Assembly (NCBI RefSeq): GCF_000208745.1 | Contig: NC_030859.1 | Coordinates: 20,184,874-20,248,873 of the forward strand | Reading direction: 5' to 3' | Origin: Theobroma cacao | Lineage: Eukaryota; Streptophyta; Magnoliopsida; Malvales; Malvaceae | DNA: 64,000 nucleotides | In this document: positions 34,167 through 44,499 of the stretch, in pieces | Numbering within the stretch: the first letter of the stretch is position 1 | Layout of the letters: each line of letters opens with the position of its first letter | Notes under the pieces: generated by a model | Seen by the model: only the letters and a program-made list of their open reading frames with translations | Databases searched by the model: none | What the model was told of the DNA's origin: nothing | Translations under genes and position numbers: made by a program

Positions 34167-36262
34167 ATGGATTTGGATGATTTCAGATCAGTTCTTGAGA
34201 CAGCTGGTGTTGATGTGTGGACTTTTATTGATTCAGCAATCCTGGTAGCTTCCCTGGATTATGGTCAAGAGTTGAAGCAAAGGAGGGATGGGATTGTGGA
34301 GAGGCTTTATGCTACTTCTATGGTCACTAGATGTAAAAGCTGTGATTTTGGTGAGAGATCAAATGGATATCAAGTGAACAAAGAAGGCAGTCCCAACGAA
34401 GGTAAAGGAGGAGAAGGAGGAAGAGAGTCACCTTTTACACCTCAATCGGATAATGAAGATGGTGATTTGGACCCTTATGGAGGCTTGTTTGATGATGAAC
34501 AAAAAAGGGTTCTTGAGATTAAGGAGAGTCTTGAAGAACCTGATCAGGTCTTTGAATCTTTTTGTGATTGTATTGTTGGTTTGATATTTTTGGATTTTGT
34601 TTTGAATTTGTTTTTCTTGTTATTGTTTTTACAGTCTGAGGATTCGTTGGTTGATTTGCTTCAAAGCTTGGCAGATATGGATATAACATTCCAAGCCCTC
34701 AAGGTAATAATCAGGTGGAGCGGTTTTGTTTGTTTTTCTTGTTTTTCAGTTTGTTTTTGTTTGATTCACGACCATTGCCATGTTATGATTTCTATCATCA
34801 GGAGACTGATATCGGGAGACATGTGAACAAATTGAGGAAGCATTCATCAAATGACGTTAGGAGATTAGTGAAGCAACTTGTCAGGTTTTAATGAACTTAT
34901 GGAAATTTACATATATGTTTAAATGTTTTGTTATGGTTTTTTGGTTTGAAAGAGCAGTTCAAAGAAAGTCTCTTATATGACTTGGTTCTTTGTTTCTCCA
35001 GGAAATGGAAAGAGATTGTAGATGAATGGGTAAGGGTGAATCAACCTGGAGAACTTGAATCTGCTGCACTTATGGGTAAAATTATTATCTAAACTGTAAC
35101 ATGAAGTATTTTCTTTTGTTCCTTTTGTGAGAAAATATTTCAAAGGTGAAATGGAGATTGACATGTCATTAAAGTTAAATGACAAAGAATACTCTCTGCT
35201 AGCAGATGGAGATTCACCACAGCAAAAGCTTCCTCAAAATGGTCGTCAACAGGTAAACGAAATTAATTTTTTCATATTTTTTCTTTCCTGTTAAAGTTGG
35301 CTGAAAATACTGTCTTTATTTAACTTTCTAAGATTCTGTTCTCTTATAGGTTCCTGATTTTGCGTATTCTCCAAATCCGCACAGTGAGTACAGAATCTGA
35401 TGCAAAGTTGGATTTGATCTTTGTTTCTTTCCTTTGTGCATTTAATTAATCAGCCTTCTTTTTTGTTGCTTTTTTGGATGACAATTGACAGATGGGAGTT
35501 TTGGTTTAGAAAAGAATAATTCAGAACCTGAAAGGAAGCCAAAGCCAATCCCTCCTCCTCGAAAAGATCCTCCACCTAGACCTACTCACTCAACTCCTCC
35601 ACAAAATGTACAGGTATAAATACATACCAAATTAGAGCCTCTAGTTGTTTTATTATTTTGTCGATGGACATGGAGGTCTGATACCAAATTTAGAAGCACA
35701 TGTTTTTGAAAAGATTTTTTTGCTGCGAAACTGCCGTTTTGACAAATGTCTATAATGCCAAGGCTTATTATTTTTAAGAAATGAGAAGTTGTAGTTACCA
35801 TGCCCACACAGGTGGTCTTAGTGAAAAGGACAAGAAAGGGCAATTCAACTTAAATTAACCATTTTAACCTGGTCCAAAGAATTCAATTTGGCTGCGTTTT
35901 TTTGGTATAAGCTTTGTTACTTCTATTTGTTGAATTGCCTTTTTGGGGATTTTGTAGAGACAGAGAGAACAAAAGGAAAGCAATTTTGACTCTGAAAGGC
36001 TGGCTTCTGCAAGAAAAAGGCTTCAAGCAAATTACAAAGAAGCTGAAAATGGTTTGCTTTCTTCTCTTCTTCGACATTTTGTTTGATCTTGAATCCCTTA
36101 CTTTGGGTTCATACTAAATGTGATTGCCTGTGGTTTTGTGTGCTTTTTGAAGCCAAAAAGCAAAGAACGATACAAGTGATGGACATTCATGAGCTACCAA
36201 AACCCAAGAATGCCTTCTTTGGGAAGAACAAGGGAGGTGGTTCTCAAGGGAGGCACTGGTGA
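34167..36262 (+). CDS. TFIIS N-terminal-domain protein, Mediator subunit 26-like
   Basis: Nine coding exons: 34167-34547, 34635-34703, 34802-34884, 35002-35075, 35206-35252, 35350-35383, 35492-35613, 35958-36051 and 36153-36262. The phases agree and give 337 residues. The N-terminal part ([21 protein letters not shown], then [12 protein letters not shown]) is the conserved start of plant MED26b/c-type proteins. A low-complexity Gly/Glu/Asp region follows. The TFIIS N-terminal (LW) helical bundle lies at about 128-205, with [31 protein letters not shown] and [19 protein letters not shown]. The C-terminal third is basic and Pro-rich ([14 protein letters not shown]), with a short helix ([19 protein letters not shown]) and the terminal block [19 protein letters not shown]. 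This domain docks elongation factors and Mediator to RNA polymerase II in the nucleus. Choosing between MED26b and MED26c would need a tree. Confidence 0.9.
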
Positions 36263-38269
36263 TTGGGTGAATGAATTTGGCTTAAAGACGTCCCATCTTA
36301 GGTTTTTCGTTTCTATTTTTCTGTTGTGATCATTGTATTAGATAGGAGTACTCTTCATATAATTTATAGGATATCTTTCCATGTTCTTTCTTGGAGATGT
36401 ACTGAATTATTTATCAATCATCTGAAATTTTTGAAGGCCATGGACATCCATAACCATTCAATTTGGGGATGTACCGTGATTCTTATGTTGACACATGTTA
36501 CACCCCCCCCACCCTCTCCCCCCCCCCCCCTTACCCCAAATGTGCGATGATGTTAATTCGTTATATTTGTGAGTTTTCCTGAAAGGTAACTCCTTGTTTT
36601 GAAAGTGTGTTAGTGTCTTTCTTTTTTTCTTTTATTAAATGCAAGCTGGCACTACCTTGAAGAATACTGGGCAAACTCATTATTTAGGATATTGGAGTAC
36701 TTTGTGGAATACACTTATGAGGATAATTTACTTTTTATTTATTTGCACGTTACTTTTTGAAAAGTTCTGTGTGATAGTCAGCAATAAGGATTTTGATTCA
36801 ATTGGCAGACACCATCTGTCTTGCGAAACATTGTTGGGGTGCACAGAGCAACATTCTTTTGTTCAAAAAATTAATTTCTGCCATCATGGTTATGTTTTGT
36901 ATAGTTTCCCTATTCCTAGCTAGGATCCTCAGATGGCATGTAGAAAATTTTGGAATTCACTGTGAAAAGAATTATGAAAAATGACATTGGACAGAGAACA
37001 GAAAACTACCTAGCTCCCATATTCAGAGGATGTGATTTTTCATTCCTGTTGCTACCAGAAGTGCTGCTCAGATTATGGTTATTGAGAGTGTGACTGATGT
37101 TGTGTTTCATTTTACTGTTAAGTTTTGCTGGTTATTTGGTAAGGCTCCTTAAATTTATTGCATCTGTAGAGAGGGGTCAGGGGGAACTCTGGGCAGTTCA
37201 TACAGATCTATAGGAGCTATGGCTCATGCACTTTGGCTGATGATTTTTAGTTTTTATTTTCTTCCAATAGTTGCTTGTACTTCAAAAGGTGCTTGTATCA
37301 AGTTTGTTATCGCCTGCAGATTCTTTGCAGTCATCCTAGTGCTTTTGTTCCCCTATGTGCAATATACATTTTTTTGAAAGGTTGTATCTCTAAGCCATTT
37401 CATTTTGTGATACTTCTCTCACTTGAGGCTGTTTATTTATTGGCCAACAACTCTTACTCGAGGCTGAGTGCTTAGCAAAACATGACTCCCTTCCCCACCC
37501 ACAAACTCCAAGCCTCCTCCCCCAAGCCAAAAAACAATAAAGAAAAGAAGAAAGATTAAACTTTCCTCTGTCTGTCTCTCTTTCTCTCTAAGATGATGTT
37601 AACTCTTTTTCTTGTCAATTTTGGTCGCAGGTGGTGTGAATCAAATGGTCATCTGTCTCTTATGCTTTAAGTAGAGCAAGAGTAATAAGGCTCTCTTTAT
37701 ATCTTGATCAAGTGATTAATTGCACTTCAACATTTGTGCAATGACCACAACTGCCAGAGAAAGCAAATTTGAGCATATTTTGCCAGTTGGTGGATGTAAT
37801 TGATTGAATTCTGCTGCTAATGGGTACTCTCATACGACATTGAAAGATATTTTTAATCAATTCTAGGTTTGTTTTAAAGTAGCAGTTTAACACTATATAT
37901 TTCTTAGACTGAAGTTGCTTGAGCGAGATTTGTTGGGGAAACTGTGATTGAGATCCATGATTTATAGCTGTTGTAAACTTAGAATGCATAAAAATGTTGA
38001 AAATCTTGAACTTGATTCTGTTGCTACATGAATTCTGGATCTTCTTGTATGTCTCCCTTCTGGTTTTGATGAGTGCTAGTTACACTGAACTGGTGCTTTT
38101 GCTCCAAAGAATTCAAAGTTCTACTATAATATTAAGTGCTCATGTTCTTAACCTTTTATGAGAAATATTGCTCAATATTTTTTCCTTTTGTTTTGTTTTT
38201 TTCTCTCTCTTTCCTACAAATTTATTTTTTACATACTAATGTGACTATAAATCTATTTTTCTTGTGTTC
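36263..38269. other. Intergenic DNA downstream of the MED26-like gene
   Basis: The beginning is presumed 3' untranslated sequence. A C-rich tract at 36502-36537 (runs of 9 and 12 C) is the only marked feature. Several short open frames (36326-36550, 36639-36923, 37708-37989) have no recognisable domain and are not called. Confidence 0.4.
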
Positions 38270-39335
38270 ACAAGTATATATGTGTTTGCCGATCTCTTTA
38301 TTAGCAAGCTTAGTCTCCCACAAATTTTTGCAGGTCTTCTTTGTTGATCTCAACCTATATATGTGGCATGCCATTACCACATTGCCTCTGTCCTCTGAAT
38401 CTTAGAATTTAATGAGGGTAAGCTTTTAATGATGAGCTTGAAGAGTAAAAGATTCATTGATGACGATGCAAAGGTAGTTCCACATCATTTGGTGAGAGCT
38501 ACAATGCCACATTCATAAGGTCAATGACTAAAATTGGTAATCTTGGTCACTGCAATGCTTGAGTTGAACTGTATTTAGATGGTGTTAATCCTTACTAATG
38601 CATTTTATCTATGATTCCAGATATTATGAACTTTTGAATTTTCTTATAGTTCTTCCTTGTCTCCTCTTTGTTAACTCATATTTGGTCTTCATGACAATTA
38701 ATACTCCAAAGATCCCTTCAATCCTTAAAGTCTTATTGAATGAGTTGTGTTCCATCTTAGTTGCTGGATTTGAAGAGTTCTCTGTTCTCAGATTGCATGT
38801 ATTTTATATGTGGTACAGGTTTCTTCCTTGCTGTTGTTCAATATTTGATTGCCTTCTACCAAACCTTGTTTGTCCTTTTGACTATGCTGACAAGTAAGCT
38901 TAGAGACATGATGGAGCTTGGAAGGTCCAGATTTCTGTCCCTTACGTTCTTCAAAATGCATTGAGTTTTTGGTGTTCTTTGTCACCATCTTTGTCTGTAA
39001 ACTTACTAGATGGATGATAGCTTTTTCAACATTATGGAGTACTAGTGCCGAATCCACGATATGATGGAGGAATGTAAGGCATAGTTCTGCTTCAAACTGT
39101 ATTTATTTCACATTTATTTTACCGAAAGGGAAAAAGATACCATGTATTTAGCTTTCCGGGCATTAGAAATGCTATACAGCTCTACTTTTCTTGTTCATAG
39201 TTTTTCTGGGCTTGCAATTGCTAAATCCCTTCTTGTTTCACAGCAGTGTGCTGACAACAGATTGTTATCCTGCTTACATTTGCCTATTGTCAAGACTGCT
39301 TTGCTGCATTTCAACATGAGACCAGCATCAGGGTA
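38270..39335 (+). pseudogene. Unprocessed partial pseudogene of eIF2B beta (intron 7 to exon 9)
   Basis: The segment is collinear with 26590-27661 of the intact gene, including intron sequence. Shared blocks include AATGAGGGTAA and ATGAGCTTGAAGAG (intron 7); the exon 8 counterpart at about 38690-38895 (AATCCT..AAGTCTTA.TGAATGAGTTG, GTTGCTGGATTT, TCTCAGATTGCATG, and a GACAAGTAAG donor equivalent); intron 8 with ACATTATGGAG.A.TAGTGCC and GCATGTATTT; and the exon 9 acceptor region GTTTCACAG with AGATTGTTATCCTGCT and CATCAGGG. The exon 8 reading frame is broken by substitutions and indels, and part of exon 9 is replaced. Retained introns mean it arose by DNA duplication, not retroposition. The many differences show the duplication is old. 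Confidence 0.8.
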
Positions 39336-40272
39336 TGTATCATGTATATAACATGTTACAAACCCATTAGCAGTGAACAGTAAATCCTTCTGCTTAGCTT
39401 AATAGATGGTCTGACCCCGAAGAGTTGTTAAAGAGCTTGGTCGAATTTGTCCAGTGCTAAACTTTTGGATATTTTAGGAAAGCTTAGTGGCATTCTAGTT
39501 GGAGACATTGAATTCAAGTAGAAATCATGGAATTGTGTTTAACATCATTATTGCTGGAAGGGGCTCCAGGAAGCCATGGTTACACGGTTATGGTAGTGGA
39601 ATCGACTGTGACAAAGTTTGAGAAGAAACAGTCAATTTTTTATGATTTAAGGGTTATAATTCTAGTGCCCTTCAGTTCCAGAAAGTTGAACTCCACCATG
39701 CAAAAGGACCCCACTTATAACAGGTAATGAATGGCCAAAATCAACCCCAATATCAAATAATCTCCATAACCCATGATCTTGCAGCCTTTTGGACAAGTGG
39801 GAAAAGAGTACTGTGCTCTGAGAGAAATTCCTTCAAATCTTAACCTCATGACAGCAAATTGCTAACTGAACACACATTTTATCCACAAGTTTTGAATCTA
39901 CCAGCATTAGCAAGAAAAATATACCTTTTCCTCCAATATGCGGTAAACTAGATTAAGAAAGAAAAATCTCATACAAAATTACTAAATAAGGCTGCTGGAA
40001 CCTCTTCATGGGGAAGCCATAAATGTTCCATTCCAAATATATAATGTTTGAATGCTACATAAGTTTACTTAGCTGGAGTACTCAATGGACCAAACATATT
40101 AAAACAGCCTACATAGAATGACCTTGGCAACAACATGTTGCAGAATGACCATGAACTTAAATTAGATTTAATTCTACAGATATTGAACAAGTACCAACAT
40201 TCAGGGCTAAATTGAAGCCCTAATTGGAAAAATGTGACAGACTTGACAAAGGATGATGATAATAAAATCCAA
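39336..40272. other. Intergenic DNA and presumed 3' end of SKIP5
   Basis: No supported gene. The part nearest 40272 should contain the 3' untranslated region of the minus-strand SKIP5 gene. Short frames at 39142-39351 and 39527-39727 overlap or follow the pseudogene and show no domain. Confidence 0.35.
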
Positions 40273-43200
40273 TTATTTACAATCAACATCAAACCAGAAA
40301 TAGAGAGAAGTTCGAGCATAAATGACCCGAACTCGCTGCAGTGCTAGGTCTCCACTGGTCAAAACAGCCTTCGCGCCTCCTTCAATTCGAGTGTGAGAAA
40401 CAGAAACGCAATCACTACGATGGCTCTTCAAATTGGAAGGGAATACCTCACTACCAGCTGTACTCACAATAGGGCATGATAGATAGTCCAATGGGTTTGA
40501 TTCACACTGAAGTATGCATTCATCTATAATTAGCCTTCCGCTCCTATGAAGCAAGCAGCATCCTAGTTCCGCCTTTACTGTTAAGTTTGTCAGCTTGCAG
40601 GTGGAAAGAAACTCCAATGCACTGCTCCACAAAAATGAACAGCGCATACCAACCATTGTTTCTTTTGATAAAAAAAAAAGAAGAAGAAGGTAGTGGTGAT
40701 ATACTGGGGGCCACCTCCAACTGTTGGATACCAATATTCTTTCGTAGCAGCTTGACATGCAATCTATTCTTTTGGTTTTATCATAAATCTCGATAAAAGA
40801 GTATCAAGCCAATTATAGGCATATCCCTATTCATAAAATATGGTTTTGCAGGTAAACATACCATCAAGAGCATCAACCAAGTAAAAAAGATTAGTGACAG
40901 AATGATCTTAGACACATTCCACCTTAAGAGCATTTTCATTAAAAAAAATAAAGAAAAGAAAACAAAGAATCTTTATGAGCAGAGGGATCATCTGACCATG
41001 TTCGAATTTAGTAAAATAAACAAGGTGTCTCATGTGCAAAAAAAGCACTGTATGTGCACTACTTACGAACATCTATGGTCATTTAATCATGTGGCTGCTG
41101 AAATCCAACAATATGGAGGTGGCTCCTCACAGCATTTCTAGAGAGAAACATAAAGAAACCTCTGAAATAATCACCATAAAAAGTATGAGGCAAAACATAA
41201 TAGAAATTTTGCAAACCTGTCTGAACCTCGCAAACAGAGGAGAGTTGTCTCATCAGGAAGCTCACCTCCACCAATCTGAGCAAAGTAAGTTGAGATAGAA
41301 GTGGGGGAAAAAAAGGAAACTTTTGCTACAATAATCTATAAAAGTTTAATCTTCTTTCTCCATACATGGCCTTGATCTCCTTACCAGGACACAATTACAT
41401 AGTGCCAAGATGAGAACAGACAGGGACCTTTAAGAGAATCATGTTCTACAGCTCATTAGGAATAGCTCAAAAAATTTTGGGCAAATGAAGCTTAATGGAG
41501 TCTGGATATGGGTAGTAATAGGCTGAAAGCCATCCATGTTGGGACATCTACAGTAGAACTACACACCAAAAGTCTCCTAATGGCAAATAGTGAGAAGAGG
41601 TTATAATTCGGTGCAAATCAGGGATTAAAAGAGGGTAGGTAACAGTGGGTTGAAGGTTTGCACAAGAATTAAATAAGCTGCCATTGATAAAATGTAATTC
41701 TACTTCATCTCAGGCAAAATGACCAAAATTTAATTACAGGGTTCTAGGCCTATATATTACCATCTCAATATCTTTTGATAGCAACATATGTCTATATTGA
41801 GTTCGACCCTTCGGATGTTCATATATTTTATAACAAAATATTTGGCATATAACTTGTCTTTAAGTATATAAAAAATAACACCTATAGCCTTTTACGAAAT
41901 AATATCATATGAATCGAATAATTTGAAAAGGATACCAACAAAAAGTAATAACTACAGAGGGACTAACACGAAAACAAGATAATGAAATTAACATATCTCA
42001 TTTCTCAAATACAATGGTAATGCATTCAAAAATATAAGTGACACCACATATTAGGATAGCATTCAAAGACAAAGCTTATGGAAGTTCCCTCCAAAGGTAG
42101 ATCATATACTGGCTGGCCATATTAAGACAACTATTCTCATAAATTCATATTTCAAATTTCAAAGGGTAAATATATAGTGAGCAAATAACTCATTCACAAA
42201 CAACATTCCCAAAACCCTAAGGACATACCAGGCATAGTGGTTTTCTAATCTGAATATTAGAGGCAAGATGACTGCCGCCAGCTGCAATTAAAATAGTGTC
42301 GCCAGGTCTAAAAGGAAAAAATTAATGATTTGATTTCAGTAATCCACCCATATGATCCCAGAACCACAAACAGCAAAATGTAGTTCTACATACCTGGCTG
42401 CAGATACAGCTTCTTCAATGTTAGGGAAAACACCAGGTTCGGATAAATCCTTCAAAGATCTGTCAACTCGCAGCCACAATTGAGGGTGACATGCCAAATA
42501 ATGCCATCTGTGGCAAACGAGGGCGGTGTTATACCGATCTGCAACTCAATAGTAATATGTGAAAGAGATCATACATTATAATGTGATAAAAGCATCAGGA
42601 ACAAACATGCCTACTAAAAGCTTTTACATTACTACAACATGACACTTCCAAACACCAATTTGGAAACTGATTAGCCCTAAAAACGCGAATACAAAGAAAA
42701 AGATACAATATGACTGCAATTACAAAGCAATTTACTTGAATGCTTTCTGTTCTCACAATTTACCTCATTAGACTTAAGTCCTCATGTGAAACCTCTAAAT
42801 ATCACACCATTAGCACCAGAGAACCAAAGATACGAGCACACCCACCAATTGGCTTGCATTGAATGAAAAAAAGTCTTGCAAAGGCAACATGTAAAAGCCC
42901 CATCAAAGCCATAATCTTTCTGTCCTACCCAGGTAAATTATTTTTTGAATCCACTTTTATAAGCAGTCAAAGCCCTAAACATAAGGGGAAACGTGTATGA
43001 AATGCAGCAAGATGGAAAAAGAGCACATATATGTTACTCCATGCAGTGCACGAGAACTAGCTAAGTTCAATTTTACAATGGCATTGGTAAGTCAAATATA
43101 CTGAGTGGTTCATCACAGAATTGTACATAAACACAAATACTGCACAAAATGCACTGATTTCATGGAAAGGGGATGAAAATTTCGGATTCCAAATTGTTGG

Positions 43201-44036
43201 TTTTGTGAATATTTACATCATTCTGAATCTGACTGTCCAAACTTCAGGCATTTGGGATTTAAAAAAAAAAAACAAAAATTGTAACCTAAATCTTAAAGGA
43301 CAAACAAATTTAAATTGTTGTGCCGAAGTAATCCGCCCAATAAAGACATCAATTCGCAAACCCCAATTCATATTCCTTAAAGAAATAACAACAAGAACTA
43401 TCTCAATTAAGTAAATCATGGATACTTCTTACTCCAACAAAAGAATCACACAAACATCAGCAAAGCCAATTGCCCAATAATTAAACCTAAAGTAACTAGA
43501 ATCAACATTCAGTCCACCTCCTATAAAGCTAAAAATAACAATTTTTTTGATAAGCAGCAAAAAATAACAAATGAGTGGGAAAAAAAAAATTCGTTAACAC
43601 CCAAATGGCAAGGAAAACATTAAAAATAAATACAACAAAGCCAATCGCCCAATAATCATACCTAAAATAACTACAATTGACCTTAAGCCCACCTCCTATA
43701 AAACCAATACCAATAAATTTAATGAAAAATAACAAATTTCTAAATACCCAGATGAAAATAATACATAACTGAAACGAAATGAAAAATCTTAGCTGCAAAA
43801 GAACCAAACTTTACACAGATCCAAGAAATGAACAATATTCATAAAGAAATGGGTTTTCTTTAAAAAAAAAAAACCAAACCTGGAATGGGAGATAAGAAGC
43901 TGAATATATGCATGAGGCAACCATCATCAAGACTATTAATAGGAGCAAAAGAAGAAGAACAAGAAGAAATCCTTTCATTTTTGTTGCTTCTTGTCATCTT
44001 TCTTGACTTTCTCCCCTCTTGCTCCTCCACCTCCAT
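40273..44036 (-). CDS. SKIP5: F-box protein SKIP5
   Basis: Five coding exons on the minus strand: 44036-43880, 42538-42394, 42307-42229, 41275-41217 and 40621-40273. Phases are consistent and the product is 262 residues, close to the known length of about 270. The F-box begins near residue 33 (INSLDDGCLMHIFSFLSPIP) and continues into exon 2 (DRYNTALVCHRWHYLA). The C-terminal part is the right-handed beta-helix-like domain typical of SKIP5: PGDTILIAAGGSH, LTNLTVKAELGCCLLHRSG, DYLSCPIVSTAG, TRIEGGAKAV and RVRVIYARTSLYFWFDV. SKIP proteins bind SKP1/ASK through the F-box and act as substrate receptors in SCF ubiquitin ligases; the SKIP5 substrate is unknown to me. The start is the first in-frame methionine before the conserved region. 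Intron 1 (1.34 kb) holds a small duplication. The gene is head to head with the Pol V subunit gene. Confidence 0.92.
43461..43740. repeat. Imperfect duplication inside SKIP5 intron 1
   Basis: Bases 43461-43570 and 43636-43740 are related. Both carry CAAAGCCAAT.GCCCAATAAT, CCTAAA.TAACTA, CCACCTCCTATAAA and AAAAATAACAAAT in order. The offset is about 175 bases at the start and about 165 at the end, so the copies differ by small indels. It is non-coding. Confidence 0.7.
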
Positions 44037-44499
44037 AGCCGCTTTGGATGGTAAAGACAATTTGTTTCCTGGGATTTTTTTCTTATTAAAGAAAGAAATG
44101 GCAGAAGAGAAGAAAAAGAAAGAGATTGTCTTCTTTCTCAAGATATTGACAGCTTGACGATGCAATGTTAACGAACAAAAATCCGACACGACAAGATAAC
44201 TAAGTCGGCCCAAGACCGAAACTTGGACAAAGATTTCATGGTCTTGAGCCCAACTCTAATAGCAATTCCTAGGGAGTGTCCGTTCATCCACGTGTCCATA
44301 ACAAAAGAGCCACAGTACTCTGAAGAGATACGGACTTTATCACCCAAAACAATCTCGACCGTCCAAATGCATCTATGTCTCACCCAAATCAACGCTCTAA
44401 ATTCTTTCTGCAATAATGAAAGCTACGTTCTTTTAAAGCCTCAGGCCTCCATCGCCATTTCCCACTACCCCACTCTCCAGCAACCAAAAAGACGCAAAC
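44037..44499. promoter_or_regulatory. Shared divergent promoter of SKIP5 and the Pol V subunit 5 gene
   Basis: The 463 bases separate two divergent start codons and contain the leaders of both genes. Two Site II-type motifs (TGGGCC/TGGGCT on the minus strand) are present at 44207-44212 and 44247-44252; such motifs bind TCP factors in promoters of plant housekeeping genes. No clear TATA box is visible for either gene. Co-regulation is inference. Confidence 0.6.
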
